NCBI GenBank assembly: GCA_022560025.1
Contig: JAFISE010000068.1
Coordinates: 1-64,000, forward strand
Length of the DNA stretch: 64,000 nucleotides
From: Stagonosporopsis chrysanthemi
Lineage: Eukaryota > Ascomycota > Dothideomycetes > Pleosporales > Didymellaceae
Direction of reading: 5' to 3'
Position numbers and translations under genes: made by a program. The notes beneath the pieces are model-generated. The model saw only the letters and a program-made list of their open reading frames with translations, was not told the origin of the DNA and searched no databases. Positions 20,105 through 31,125 of this stretch are shown piece after piece (position 1 is the first letter of the stretch; the number at the start of each line of letters is the position of its first letter).

Positions 20105-21019
20105 CTAATTACCTGTCGCTGAAACATAAAAGTCCCACGCCTCCTCAGTCTCCTCCCAACTCTGGAGGAATTGTGGAACATATTTCCTAGCCCACTCATC
20201 TCCTTGATCTGCAGTGTACATAGCCTTACGTACTTCCCAGTATGCTGGAAGCCAACCTGCTTGGTGCCAATCTATGAGTGCAAGTATTCTGGGGGACCCG
20301 GTCTTTGTGACCATAATATTGCTGCGATGGAGATCTCCATGCGTTAGTACAATTTGAGCATCATCCGGCAGGCTACTACGGTAAGGGTCTTGTGGATATG
20401 CGTTTGGGTTGGTGAGCCTTCGCCTATACAGAGACGAAAACCAATCGTGGAATTCCTTTACACTGGGAAATGGCCCAGAATTAGGGAGCACATCCACAGG
20501 AAAGGTGATATCTTGAAGTGGTGTACGACAAATATGACCTAGAGAGGTTAAATTAGTTGGAATAGATGCAGAGGATAATTGATGGAACACACCAACAAAC
20601 TGGTACTCCGAATCCTGTTTTGCCTCCCTGAGTGCATGCAAGATCCCACGAAGCTCTTGAGTCACGTTGTGCCGTTCTTCAGCGCTCAGATCAGCCCATC
20701 GGGCTTCAAGACTTAGCCCATCTATTAACTCCATGAAAATGAAAGCCTCTTCGCCCTCTTTACACCATGCGTATACCTCCGGAACAGGCACATATGGTCC
20801 CAAAACGCGCCGAACAGTATATAGGCACTGGCCTTCTGCAATAGATTCCTCAAGGCCAAATTTCACGAGCAGATTGAGATCGTCGATATACCGCAATACC
20901 CTCCTTTGGACGAGGTTTCGATTCAGCTTGACGTCGAACTTCCTCCAACGACGGTAGTGAAGGATAACGCTTGAAGAATAAGGAATCAGATACGATGACA
21001 TTTGATCCCGTCGGGGCAA
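20105..21019 (-). CDS. aminoglycoside phosphotransferase (APH)-family kinase
   Basis: The whole span is one open frame (304 aa), but a 54-nt in-frame intron at 20539-20592 (GTGTGT ... CAACTAATTTAACCTCTCTAG, with a perfect CTAAT branch site) is very likely, giving 286 aa from 21019 or 280 aa from 21001. FIFMELIDGLSL is the hinge, ILTHGDLHRSNIMV the catalytic loop (HxDxxxxN) and ILALIDWHQAG the metal-binding IDW segment, in the standard order. The ATG at 21001 (MSSYL) or 21019 is used as the start; a possible first exon ending at GTAAGT near 21122 (MDPSETVNVE) does not fit the phase by one base across a (TC)n run. Fungal APH proteins are widely expanded; the substrate is unknown. Confidence 0.8.
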   Translation of the reverse strand: MPRRDQMSSYLIPYSSSVILHYRRWRKFDVKLNRNLVQRRVLRYIDDLNLLVKFGLEESIAEGQCLYTVRRVLGPYVPVPEVYAWCKEGEEAFIFMELIDGLSLEARWADLSAEERHNVTQELRGILHALREAKQDSEYQFVGVFHQLSSASIPTNLTSLGHICRTPLQDITFPVDVLPNSGPFPSVKEFHDWFSSLYRRRLTNPNAYPQDPYRSSLPDDAQIVLTHGDLHRSNIMVTKTGSPRILALIDWHQAGWLPAYWEVRKAMYTADQGDEWARKYVPQFLQSWEETEEAWDFYVSATGN

Positions 21020-21441
21020 TTGAGAGAGAGAGAGAGTAGGTAGAGCTAAAACGATTATTAATTTTTTTTGATTAAGGCGTAGTGTAGCAAGAGCGACAAG
21101 GACAAAAATTTGAGATACTTACTTTCAACATTAACTGTTTCTGAAGGATCCATCGCTATTGATTGAATAACGATTGCAGTCATGCGGCTTCAGATTGTTA
21201 TGATTGAATAGAATCTCTTGCATCTAATGCATCGAGTAGCTACGGCAATCGATTTCAAATCTGAAGGAAAGGTGGCAATGTTGTATTGTAGAGGCATGGG
21301 TCAAACTGTTGGCAGTACAGTAGACTCGAATGCACGTGAGCCGGGTGTCCGTGCATCAACCGTCTGGAGTCACCGAACGCCCACTCCGGGTCTGCGCAGC
21401 TTCTGCAAAAAAAGAAGGCTGTAACCCCTTTCATAGAATTT

Positions 21442-22150
21442 CTAGCATGGCCCAAGTATGACGAGATGTCGAAGACCCATCCTGCGAAATGGGAGGTGGT
21501 CTTTGTTGTTCACCCCTCTCGTGAACGCAGTCCAGTTCACCTCGTTGGAAGCCTTCAGGGAAGCACACTCCCATGGGAGTGCACGCCCCGAGAAGTTTAG
21601 TATTCGCTGCGACAGCTCACACTCCTGGAAGGCCCATGCTCGTTGTAGGAGCGGATTTCCAACCGGCTTAGGCGTGTCTACGTAATCTGTCACAGCTGTG
21701 TTGTGATATTGTTCCCACCATTCTTGAGGCCCGTCATCGAAGATACGCACAAGGCCATTTCCAGTGTTGATATCGACGTAAGTCCTGATTTCTCGAGACG
21801 ATTCTTCCACGTTAGTCTACCTCCTGCGTTAACTCGACATCCTTGTTCACTGTTTGCCGCACTAGTAGCGCAGATTGTGCAGATGGCACCCTCGTAAACG
21901 TTGATCATCCGATCTGACTCGCTCGCCCAGTCCTCAATATCATCTTGGATGATGCACAGAGAACCAATCCAGATATAATGGTATCCAAGGCCTCGCGTGA
22001 TGTCAACTGCGTCACGGAATGTGAGTGGTAAGTCCTCGTATCCGATCCTGCTTTTTTATGCTTCAATCCGCTCCTGTTTTAACAGCCAAGGGCGCTCTGC
22101 TAGATCCCCCCAGCAATGACTGAGTGCGACATATCGTTGGAGAGTAGTCA
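21442..22150 (-). pseudogene. HET (heterokaryon incompatibility) domain pseudogene
   Basis: From 22145 downwards the frame reads RYVALSHCWG, the hallmark opening of the HET domain, then ERPWLLKQERIEA, TAA at 22058-22056 next to a T-run, then RIGYEDLPLTFRDAVDITR, YIWIGSLCIIQDDIEDW and INVYEGAICTICATSAANS. After a frame change near 21810-21840 it continues LLQRAWAFQECELSQRIL and ends at 21442. All three HET blocks are present in order, but stop and frameshift rule out a normal product. HET proteins trigger cell death after non-self recognition. Confidence 0.75.
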
Positions 22151-22320
22151 CAGTGTGGAATACATACGCAACCTGCTAAGAGCTATGCACAAAGCCCTTC
22201 TCTCTATAGTCCAGGTGTCTAGCGCACTTTGCCATGCTATTCAATGCAGCATGCGTCTGACCAGACGTGTTGGATCATGTGGTTAACACCACACGGTGTT
22301 TAGGCGTGGCGAAGCAGAGA

Positions 22321-22370
22321 GCAGATGCAAGTACAAAGTAGGCAGACGCAAGTACAAAGTAGGCAGATGC
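22321..22370 (+). repeat. 21-bp tandem repeat (2.4 copies)
   Basis: The unit GCAGATGCAAGTACAAAGTAG is followed by a copy with one change (GCAGACGC...) and the first eight bases of a third copy. Confidence 0.9.
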
Positions 22371-23263
22371 TTAAGTAGAACTCCCTCATGGACATGTCGA
22401 CAGCAGTGTAGGCAAGAGGCTGCAGAGGATGTGGACGTTGAACTGTCGACGGCATTGGTCCTCCGCTGGCGGCGGATAGTGACGTACTAGCCGTCGAGTG
22501 GTCCAGAGCCGCGCAGGGTCCTGAGGCGGTGCAGCCCGTCGCTGTCCGGGCGCTGCGAGCTGGCCGTCGCACGGCACGGTATACTTAGAAGGCTGCACTT
22601 CAGGTGTAACGCGCGCCCTGCTGCAGGTCCGCGAGTACTCCCCGCCTGCTGGGCAGGTCCTCTGGCCGTCTGCTGTCTGCTGTCTGCTGCGCGTGGAGGC
22701 CGTGACGTGCGCGATCCACACAGGCATCATCATGTATCATGCAACACGTAAATTCAGCCTCAGCAGGCGGTGCCTTCGGGGCGCTCTGCGCGTCCTGTAC
22801 CACGCATGCTGTATTCGGCGCCGCAGTGGATGTCTCTTCCACCACCGATCGTGCGCGCAGCAGCTTGATGCAGCGCCTGTGTGTCTCTCCTCTGCGTCAA
22901 TAAAGCGAGGCCGCGCTTCCTGACAGGCAACTGCACGCTGCTGCCGGCCCGTCTGGCACAAGCTTACCGCCTGCACGGAACCTAACTCTCGAACCTCCCC
23001 CACACTTTCGCGCTCGCAGCTCGCAGCTGGCAGCTCGCAGCACTCTTCGGCCGTCCTCAGGCTCTTGCTGGCTCTTCGGCACGCGTCCCCCCTGCGTTCT
23101 GGTCTCGCGTCTCGCAGCTTCTGCGGGGCCCCTGGAGATACGGTGCAGCTGCTGGCGCGGTGGAGCCCGTGAGCTCATTGTCCTGACGCCGCGGCGCCGT
23201 CAACACCACCACAAACACCTCCTGAATCCACGACGCCGCCGCCCCTGCTGGCCCAGAGTCGTC
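22371..23263. other. GC-rich leader of the CCCH/SMR gene
   Basis: No supported gene. The sequence turns from AT-balanced relic DNA to GC-rich core DNA here, rich in CTGCTGTC and CAGCTCGCAG short repeats (22670-22690 and 23010-23040). Confidence 0.6.
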
Positions 23264-25606
23264 ATGGTGCCCGACAACCTGTACGAGAAGGCGCAACCCA
23301 TCTTGCGCGACGATGCGCTCGACGATGAGGACAAGACGGACCGCCTCGAGGCGCTGCTGCGCAAGGAGACCGGCCTGACGGGCAAGTCGCTGGAGAACAT
23401 TGTGCTCGACTGCCTCTGGCGGTACCGCGATGCCGGCAGCACCTCGAGCTCGCCGCCTCCCAGCCGCCACACCATCATTCGCCGGCCTTCGCCCGCGCCC
23501 TGGCAGCAGAACCGCGCGCCCACCCCGGTCAACAGCCACTCGCCGCGCATCATCAACCCGCCGCCGGGCTTTGGCATCGCGCCGCCAGCTTTCAACCGCG
23601 CAAAGTCCCACACCGGCACCGCCTCGCCCTTCACCTCGCCACGCCCGTCCCCGCGCATGGCCTTTGCCACGCCGCACATCCCCCACAGCCCCAGCCTTAG
23701 TGCATATCAGTTCAGCGAGGGCGCCAGCCCCAACAACGAGTATGGCGACCTCGACAGCCACTCGGTCGACTGGCTCGTCAACGACGACTCTGGCAGCACC
23801 GAGTCGTCGCTGCTGGGCGATGGCACCCTCAACGGCGCCGCCGCCGAGTGGATCCAGCCGCAGACCATGGACATGGGGCCGTACGACATGCTGCGCTCGG
23901 TCCTGGGCAACGAACGGTCCGACGACGAGATTGAGGTTGCATTGGAGGCCAATGGCTACGACCTGACCGCGGCCCTGCTTGCGCTGATGGTCGGCCAGAA
24001 CGGACAGGCCCCTGTTGCAACCACGCCCATGGGCAGCGAGTCTGGCTATTTGATTGGCAAGTCGATGAGCCCGGCCTTTAGGCCTGCCACACCTGTTGGA
24101 CAGCAAAAGAGCAACATCGTGTGCAAGTATTTTCTTTCCACCGGACACTGCGCGCGGGCCGACTGTAGGTTCAGTCATGACACTACGAAGACAATGTGCA
24201 AGTGAGTTTCCTTCTTTGAGCTCTGCAAGATGCCTCCATACTGATACCGTCCAGATACTTTTTGAATGGGAACTGTCTTGCTGGCGACACTTGCTTGTTC
24301 TCCCACGACCCATCAGCACTGATGGCCCGCATGGCTATATCAGACGTCTCTACACCACCTCTACAGGCTGCAGTGCCCAACTTCCACATGTCCGATTTCG
24401 ACATGTTTCCCTCCCTTCAAGGATCAGATTCTCCATATGGCACCCCGCAACCTTCGTTGGAACAGCTCTACGGCCTGACAGGCAGCGGCCACACACGCCC
24501 TCCACCCGGTCTGAGCCCCTTTCCGGTCTTCACGCCTGGGGCTGGCAGCCGTCCACAGTCCCGTACTGGCAGCCGTCAAGTCTCTCGTGCCACAACGCCA
24601 TCAGTGCTCGCCGTTGACGACAACGAGGCTTTCCCAAGCTTGGGCTCGGCCGCCGCTGCAAAGACTGGTAAGCGACATCACGGAAAGCGAGGCGGTCATG
24701 GTCATAAAGATGGTACCGTGCCGAGCAACCTCGCCGACGTCGTCCGCATGTCGCCAGCACCAGCGTCACCTGTTCCAGCGCGCAAGGGACTCAAGACTGC
24801 TAAGAGCTTCACCGGATCCCGCGAGAACAGTGCGGCCGCTCAGGCCATCCCCGCACCGCAGCACATTCCGTGGCTCGATACGGGCGAGAAGGGGAATCAA
24901 GCATATCTCAAGGCTCGTGCTGAGGCGTTCAAGCATGGCAGTCTGCGGAATAAATTCTTGCAAAGGCAGGTCGTGAGTAATGGTAGATTTCGATCATGTA
25001 CTGACTATACATAGCGCTGCGCAAGCTTGGAATCGCAGCGATTCGCGTGCGGCTAAAGCACTCAGTCTCCGCGGGCAGAGCGAGAACAACCTGATGCGTG
25101 AAGCTCATAGAGAGGCTGCGCGTATATTGTACGAGGAGCGGAACAAAGGCAACGATGACTCGAAGGAGCTTTATGTAGATCTACACGGTAAGTTCCCCCA
25201 AACGCCACGCCATCCCCATCAAATTCATGTGTGTGCAGGTCTCCACCCAGATGAATCCGTGTCCTACCTAGAAGGCATCCTCCTTAAACACAGCACCTCC
25301 TCGCGTCCTGTCTACGCCATCACTGGCACAGGCCACCACTCGAAGAACGGCAAAGATAAAGTTGGCAAGGCCATCCGCGGCTTCCTGAATGAGTGGCGCT
25401 ATGCATTCCGTGAGTTTTCTGTGCCTGGCGACCGCAACAACGTCGGCGGCATCCTTGGCATCGACCCTAGCAGCTACGACAAAAGCGTTGCTGAGCGGCC
25501 CAAGGAGAGCGAGGAAGTAGATGATGCGAAGAAAGATGGTAAGATTCGGATCATGAAGAGGGAAGAAGTCTTGGATGTGCCCAAGGGGCCGAAGCGCGCT
25601 GCTTGA
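23264..25606 (+). CDS. CCCH zinc-finger and SMR-domain protein
   Basis: Four exons: 23264-24201, 24255-24965, 25015-25187 and 25239-25606; the sum is 2190 nt, giving 729 aa. The first half has a CUE-like helical stretch (DMLRSVLGNERSDDEIEVAL) and a P/S-rich linker. Two CCCH fingers follow, split by intron 1: CKYFLSTGHCARADCRFSHD and, after it, CKYFLNGNCLAGDTCLFSHD. The C-terminal SMR domain has LYVDLHGLHPDE (conserved DLHG) and ITGTGHHSKNGK (TGxGxHS). SMR domains bind or nick nucleic acid and CCCH fingers bind RNA, so a role in RNA decay or translation-linked quality control is likely. The intron at 24966-25014 fits the phase only as GC-AG. Confidence 0.9.
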
Positions 25607-26090
25607 TACTGGACAGTGTCTGGCGGCGGATTATGAATAAGGTAGCCTCAATAAGAAAGGTTCAATCTACACTCCTCTCAAGTTTGATACGCTAATCAGC
25701 ATCTGGATTTACAGTGCAGATTTCCTGTGATGGCACTGGTGGGCTGACGGTAGGGTGGGGGAGGAAGGCGCGGTCGTGCCTGCTCTTTCCATTTTGAGTG
25801 GAGCTCGCAGCTTCACCGACACGCAACGAATTTCGTCTCTCACCCTACGAGACCGTTCGATCCTGTTCACCAATTTGCGAGCAGTCATCTCACCGGGTTC
25901 CTTTAACTGCTCGCACTACCTCGCCATACGCGAGTACTGACACGTTCGCATCTCACTTTAGCTCAGGCTGTTGCAACCAATGTCTGCCTAGCTGAGATCT
26001 CACGGTCGACAGTGCAACATCGCTTACACAGAACAACGTCTCGCTGACACGTCCATCAGCGAGCACTGCCCGCACCGCTCGCCCGCAACC
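25607..26090. other. intergenic region
   Basis: 3' UTR of the SMR gene and 5' leader of the next gene. No gene seen. Confidence 0.7.
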
Positions 26091-28336
26091 ATGAGCACCA
26101 TCAGCACGACCCCACGACGCCCCAGCACGGCCCAACCCACCTCCCTCAACACCCGCATGCCCTACGAAGCTGGCGAAGCCCTCCTCTGGGAGCGACAAAA
26201 CGCACGCACGCACACGCACCTCTCACTCCAACTCAAAGAACTGCAAGCCCAGCACGCCGCCTACGAGTCTCGCATCATAGCCACCGAAGCTATTGCCGAA
26301 GCCGCCGAGGCTGCCATTCACCAGGTCAAGCATTTGGACTTGAAGGTCAAGGCCATCGAGGAGGAGGAGAAAGATCGCCCGTTTGATAAGTGGGCTAAAG
26401 AGGCGGTGGGGCAGCTGCAGGTCGCTGTCGATGGATTGAAGGGGGTCAGGGCGAAGATCAGTGGGTTGGAGAGGAAGGTCGATGGGCTAGGGGAGGATGT
26501 TGAGGGGGTGAGGATGGATGGGGCGTTGTTGAGGAGTGTGATGAGGAGGTTGGAGGTGCTGGAGGGTGAGAGAAGGGATGAGGTGAGGGGAACAGAGAAG
26601 CAAGACACTGCTGGGCGTCAGCAGGAGGCTGTGTATGAGGATACACAGGACGAGACCTATGATGAGGCGTTGGCGGACGATAATCCACTTGCAGTATTCT
26701 ATGGGATTGACACGCAGTCACCGTCCAGGCGTCAAGAGTCACCTTTGAGGCGCCACCAGTCACCGGTCAGGCATCAGGAGCCGTCTCCGAGGCACTCAGA
26801 TCTTGCTGTAAAGACCAACACCACTCACCATAAGAAGCAACCTGTGAGGAAACACTACCAGTCGACACAGTGCCATCACGGTCTTACAGGCGATCTGCAA
26901 CCGCCAGACGAAGACATTCCACTCCCGGGAGAGGACGAATCTGACTCTCTAGGAGCAGTCCCTGAGACCAAGTACGGCTGGGAGAACACACAACAGTTCA
27001 AGGACATGCAGAGGGAACTTGCTGAGCTTCGGGCGATGTGTCGAACTCAAGAGCCCAACTATAGCAACGATACAGCAGACGCTACCCAGCGTCCTCGAGA
27101 GACACTGTTGGTCCACAGAGAGAATAACTTGGGTTTATCGGATGCGACAACTGAGGCTGAGGTGGAATTTAGCGGTGCTGGTCGTAGCCCGTCTCTCATG
27201 GGCGCCTCTCGAGGTCAAGTGGAGCTGCTGAAGTGGGTGCACATGGCGTGGTACGATTCAGGGACATAACTGACAACTGATTCAGCTCGGATATTGCTTT
27301 GCCTTCTTCGCCCCCAAAGCGAAGCGACACACAGTCAGCCCGGCGAAAACTCATGAAGCGGCCTTCCATCAACGACCCACGCATAGCTTCAGTGGATGCA
27401 TATGACCAACACATGAGGGCAGAACCAAGGAAAACGTCCCACACTTCAGTATTATCCAAGCCACCTCTTGACAGCCACACAGGCAACAACAGAGTGGCAG
27501 CAAAGCGTAAGCGTGTCGACGATGCACCGGCTCAGCGAGTGACGCGACCGAAGCTTAGCGACGATGCACCTGCTGCCAGGAAGCCCGCTGCTTCACCTAC
27601 CAAGAAGACTAAAATCAACAGGGAAAACATATCGCCTGAAGCTGCTCATTCTACTTTCGATGATGCTCCAGTTTTGCCCATGCGCAAGACCTGCACCAAA
27701 CAGAAGCCAGCGATAAATCGCCCAGTAGCGACAACAGCGCCACAAGCAAGCTCAAGTAAACCTCAACAGGTCACCACAGAGCCGGCAGCTGAAACAGCGA
27801 AACCGCGTAAGGGTCTCAGCAAACCCAAGCCAACCCGTGAGGAGTCGAATCAGCAGCCAACACCAGCTCAAACCACTGCTAGCAACTCCAAGGCGCCTGC
27901 TGCTGTGAAGAAGGAAGCTAAAGCACCCCGTCAGCCAGCAGGCGCATGCAAGTCGTGTCGTATCCGCCACCAGAAATGCGATCGAACGCACCCAACCTGT
28001 GGTCGCTGTGCAAAGATGAGCCTGTCTTGCGAATACCATTCTCCTTCTGCCTCAGGCTCCACTGCACCTTCTAAGAAGGCGCCCACTGCTAGAGAAAAAA
28101 ATGAACAAGCCCTACTACCGGTCAAGAAGGCTGCGGATGAAACCGATCGCGAGCCTGTCTTGCGAGGGAGATCGGTGACCGTCGGTCCTGAAGCGCCTGC
28201 TGAACGTCCAGTACCCGCTTCGCCTTCAAAGAAGCCTGCTGTCAATGCCGCTCTTACCGCAGCGAGCTCGCGTGTGCTCAGAGCAAAGAATACGAGGAAC
28301 TCGAAGACATCTCCACAAAAGAAGAAGCAGAAGTGA
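26091..28336 (+). CDS. coiled-coil protein with internal Zn2Cys6 cluster
   Basis: Exons 26091-27232 and 27286-28336 with a 53-nt intron (27233-27285) sum to 2193 nt, giving 730 aa; the intron phase is consistent. The N-terminal 170 residues are a heptad-rich coiled coil (LSLQLKELQAQHAAYESRI ... SGLERKVDGLGEDVEGV). A low-complexity region with SPxRRQES-type repeats follows. A Zn2Cys6 binuclear cluster lies near residues 600-630: CKSCRIRHQKC then THPTCGRCAKMSLSC, all six Cys present. The tail is Lys/Pro-rich with SPSKK and SPQKK motifs typical of chromatin proteins. Most fungal Zn2Cys6 regulators carry the cluster at the N-terminus and have a downstream fungal_trans domain; both are missing here. 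DNA binding is likely; target genes are unknown. Confidence 0.8.
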
Positions 28337-28379
28337 ACGACGCAGTTCACAGCTTTTCGGATTACGGCGCTCCAATACT

Positions 28380-29453
28380 TTATGTCTCGGCAAATTCGTA
28401 CAGGCCCTCGCGGTCCTTGACCGGAACCTCGAGGCTCGCTTCTTCGATGTCCTTTCCATCAACCTTGATTCCAGCCCTCATAATGTCTCCCGTCTTAACT
28501 GGCCCGACACCCTTCGGTGTACCTGTCAAGATAATGTCTCCGGCCTCCAACGTCATGACCCTGCTGATGGCGCTAAGCTGCTGCGGGATGCGGTGCAGCA
28601 TCAGCTCGGTACTGTCAGACTGCTTCATCTCGCCGTTGACGGAAAGCCAGAGGTGTGCCTTCTGCGGGTCGGGAATGCGCGATTTGGCAATCAGCTGCGA
28701 GATGGGCAGGAAGGTGTCGAAGCCTTTGGCGATGGACCAGGGGAGTCCCTTCTTCTTCGCTTCGTCTTGCACGTTACGCGCTGTCATGTCGATGGCGAGG
28801 AGGTATCCTGTTGTTTCGCCGTCAGCCCGGTTCCAATGCCCATGTAGCCCAATTTCTTTGTACATCCAATCCCCTCATAAGCTTCCCATTTCCCTCCATA
28901 TGCACCCATCCCACAGCCCACCCCGTTCATCGCACTACGTATCCAGATAGAAACCACATACCAGAAATCGCATCCAGCGCGCCCTGCTCATCGTCCTCAC
29001 ACAGATCCCGAACTGTCTTGCCCATGACCAGACCCAGCTCTATCTCATAATGCACATTGACGCCCTTGGGCCGCAGCACGGGTCCAGCACCAGGGAGCAG
29101 GATCGACGACGCAGGCTTGAGGAAGAAGAAGGGCTGTTTGGGGGTTGCAGAATTGAGCTCGGCGATGTGGTCCGCGTAGTTGCGGCCAATGCACATAATC
29201 TGGAGCGGTTAGTTGGGTGCTTACGAGACATTGTAGAGGTTGGGTGGGCTGCGAGGATCAAGGTGGTGGGGAGCTGGCTACTGTGTTGTGTATGGGGGAA
29301 TGTCTACGCATCTCAGACTTTTCTGCACTGCTGATGTTCCCTCCTCTTCCAAGCTAGACACCCAGCTCCTAATAACAAGACGGGTGGAAAGACATAACGG
29401 AGACGCGAACATACCTTGCGGCAATTGCGCGCAATGCTCTGCGCGCTCGCCAT
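28380..29453 (-). CDS. FAHD1-type acylpyruvase / oxaloacetate decarboxylase
   Basis: Exons 29453-29415, 29199-28962 and 28807-28380 sum to 705 nt, giving 234 aa, the usual FAHD1 size. The start MASAQSIARNCRK is a short exon before a long 215-nt intron. Conserved: IMCIGRNYADHI, PFFFLKPASS, HYEIELGLVMGK (metal-binding Glu pair), LAIDMTARN (metal-binding Asp), and GDIILTGTPKGVGPV. The FAH superfamily hydrolyses acylpyruvates; FAHD1 also decarboxylates oxaloacetate in mitochondria. The gene converges on the Zn2Cys6 gene with 43 bp between stop codons. The N-terminus is short for a mitochondrial presequence, so its location is uncertain. Confidence 0.9.
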
Positions 29454-29817
29454 CCTGTTACAATATTACTCAACTGCGAACCGTGCAGACAGACAACAGC
29501 AATTGGTATAGTATATATACAAAGCACGTATACACAGAGATCCGGGTATATACAGAAATCGCAGATGTGCATGTGTATGTGTATGTGTACGTACGAACTC
29601 CCAACCCAGCAACAAAGTAAGAAGGCAAGTGTGGTGCGATCTCGCACGCTTCCCCCTCCGTATCCGCATCCAGATCCAGGTCAACGCCCGTCAATTGCCG
29701 ACCCTCGGGCGGGCGCCCTGCCGTAGCGCGTTTTCGAGCGCGAGCTGCTCGAGCGCGAGCTTGGATCCCTGCGCCCCACGCGTCTCGCTGCGTGCGTCAT
29801 TGGACTAGCGTGGTCGT

Positions 29818-29844
29818 GCTGGAGCTGGAGCTGGAGCTGGAGCT
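29818..29844. repeat. GCTGGA hexamer repeat (4.5 copies)
   Basis: Perfect GCTGGAGCTGGA... run in the leader of the gene that starts at 29918. Confidence 0.9.
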
Positions 29845-29917
29845 TTCGTCCACGAGCAACTTGCAGTCCGAAGGCAAAACCGATTGACGAGCAGAGAAAC
29901 CCCGCTGTGAGGGAAAG

Positions 29918-30345
29918 ATGACGGATTCGAAAAACCAACAAGCGCATGCGCAGGCCCAAGTCCAGGTGCAGGACATGCAACTCGCGCACATCCTGAGCGA
30001 CCTCATGAGTCTGCGCGCGGGCGTATGCGTGAGTTCCGTCCCTCCTCCCCCATCCTTCCCGTCCTTAACTCCTCGCCCTCCACCACAGCGCAGACACCCA
30101 CTAACCCCACCCCACGCCAGTCCCCAGCCGCAGCACTCGCCCTCGTCTCCGCCCGCGCCACACCCTCCGACACCCAAGCCCCTGCTCCCGCCTCCGAAGC
30201 CACAGACACAGACGCAGACCCCGATCTCCGCCGCGCGCGCGAACTGGTCCATCTCCACTATACGGTGCGCGAGCGCTGTCGGACGGGCGAGTTGGGGCGC
30301 GGGCTGGCCGAGGCGCGGAGGGCGGTTGAGGGGGTTGTGCAGTGA
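29918..30345 (+). CDS. small conserved-looking fungal protein, helical
   Basis: Exons 29918-30028 and 30094-30345 with a 65-nt intron (GTGAGT ... GCGCAG) give 363 nt, 120 aa, in phase. Exon 1 is a Gln/Ala/Val-rich helix (AQAQVQVQDMQLAHIL); exon 2 has a Pro/Thr/Ser linker and a C-terminal helix pair (DPDLRRARELVHLHYTVRE and LAEARRAVEGVVQ). I have a vague memory of small fungal coiled-coil complex subunits of this style but cannot name one. A frame on the opposite strand covers the same DNA through a poly-proline run and is judged a shadow. A poly-G tract begins 63 bp after the stop. Confidence 0.55.
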
Positions 30346-30408
30346 TGGGGCGGATTCAGTCTGTGTCGGGGGAGTTTTTGACAAGAGGGAGAAACGCCCC
30401 AGTAAGCC

Positions 30409-30452
30409 GGGGGTGGGGGGGGGGGGGGGGGGGGCGGGGGGGGGGGGGGGGA

Positions 30453-30485
<33 letters not shown>

Positions 30486-30500
30486 GGGGAGGAGGGGGGA

Positions 30501-30530
<30 letters not shown>
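30409..30530. repeat. poly-G tract (about 122 bp)
   Basis: Almost uninterrupted G on the + strand with a few T, C and A bases. It lies in the sense direction just after the stop codon of the 29918-30345 gene. Counterpart of the poly-C at 53-113, which is poly-G in the sense of its neighbouring gene. Strong G-quadruplex potential; length is probably unreliable in any assembly. Confidence 0.9.
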
Positions 30531-30531
<1 letters not shown>

Positions 30532-31125
30532 GATAGATGAGAGGTTTTTCGGTTCTGTGCTCTGCTCTGTGGGCAGGGGGGCTGGGTTTGGCGATGCAGT
30601 CTCTTTCTGCAAAGATAAGACACCAAATGCTTTCGAGAGGTCACCCATCGTGAGGGAAGTCCAACGCTACCATGAGCCAACTTCGGGACTGGGATGCTAT
30701 TTGAGATGGTGGCATGCACAGGCACAATCGCCGCAATGTACATTTGTGTGGAGCGCAGCTGCGGGATACACTAGGTGTATGTTGCAAGGGGACAGACACA
30801 CATCGAGAATCAATCATGTATTGAAATCATGCAATTGCAGTGTTCATTCAAATCAGATTTCGCTCAAAGAATATCCCACCTTCCTCTCGTCCTTCGAACT
30901 GGGATTGGCTAGCAATGTCCAAGCAGCAATATATGTACAGTGCGTGAAAGCCCTCAGGCTTGTGAGACCATCACGTGGTCTTGACTCTGCATTTCCTCCG
31001 CTTCGCGTTTTTGACGCCCAACCAGACGCCTTGCCTTAAGTTGTCAATCTCGAGATGTGTACCCCACACCTATTCTAGGCTTATCCACCTGCGCATCTCA
31101 ATCGTGCCTAACTGACCCAAGTCAC
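30531..31125. other. intergenic region
   Basis: No supported gene; 3' flanks of two converging genes. Confidence 0.6.

Noticed and set aside
23057..24319. 420-codon minus-strand open frame
   Set aside because: Antisense shadow of the GC-rich first exon of the CCCH/SMR gene; composition is Gly/Arg/Val-rich without any domain.
29797..30648. 283-codon minus-strand frame with poly-proline
   Set aside because: Most of it is translation of the poly-G tract; the opposite strand has a better spliced gene and the N-terminal part shows no domain.
29918..31039. 373-codon plus frame with poly-glycine
   Set aside because: Reads through the intron and then the poly-G tract; the spliced model ending at 30345 is in phase and more protein-like.
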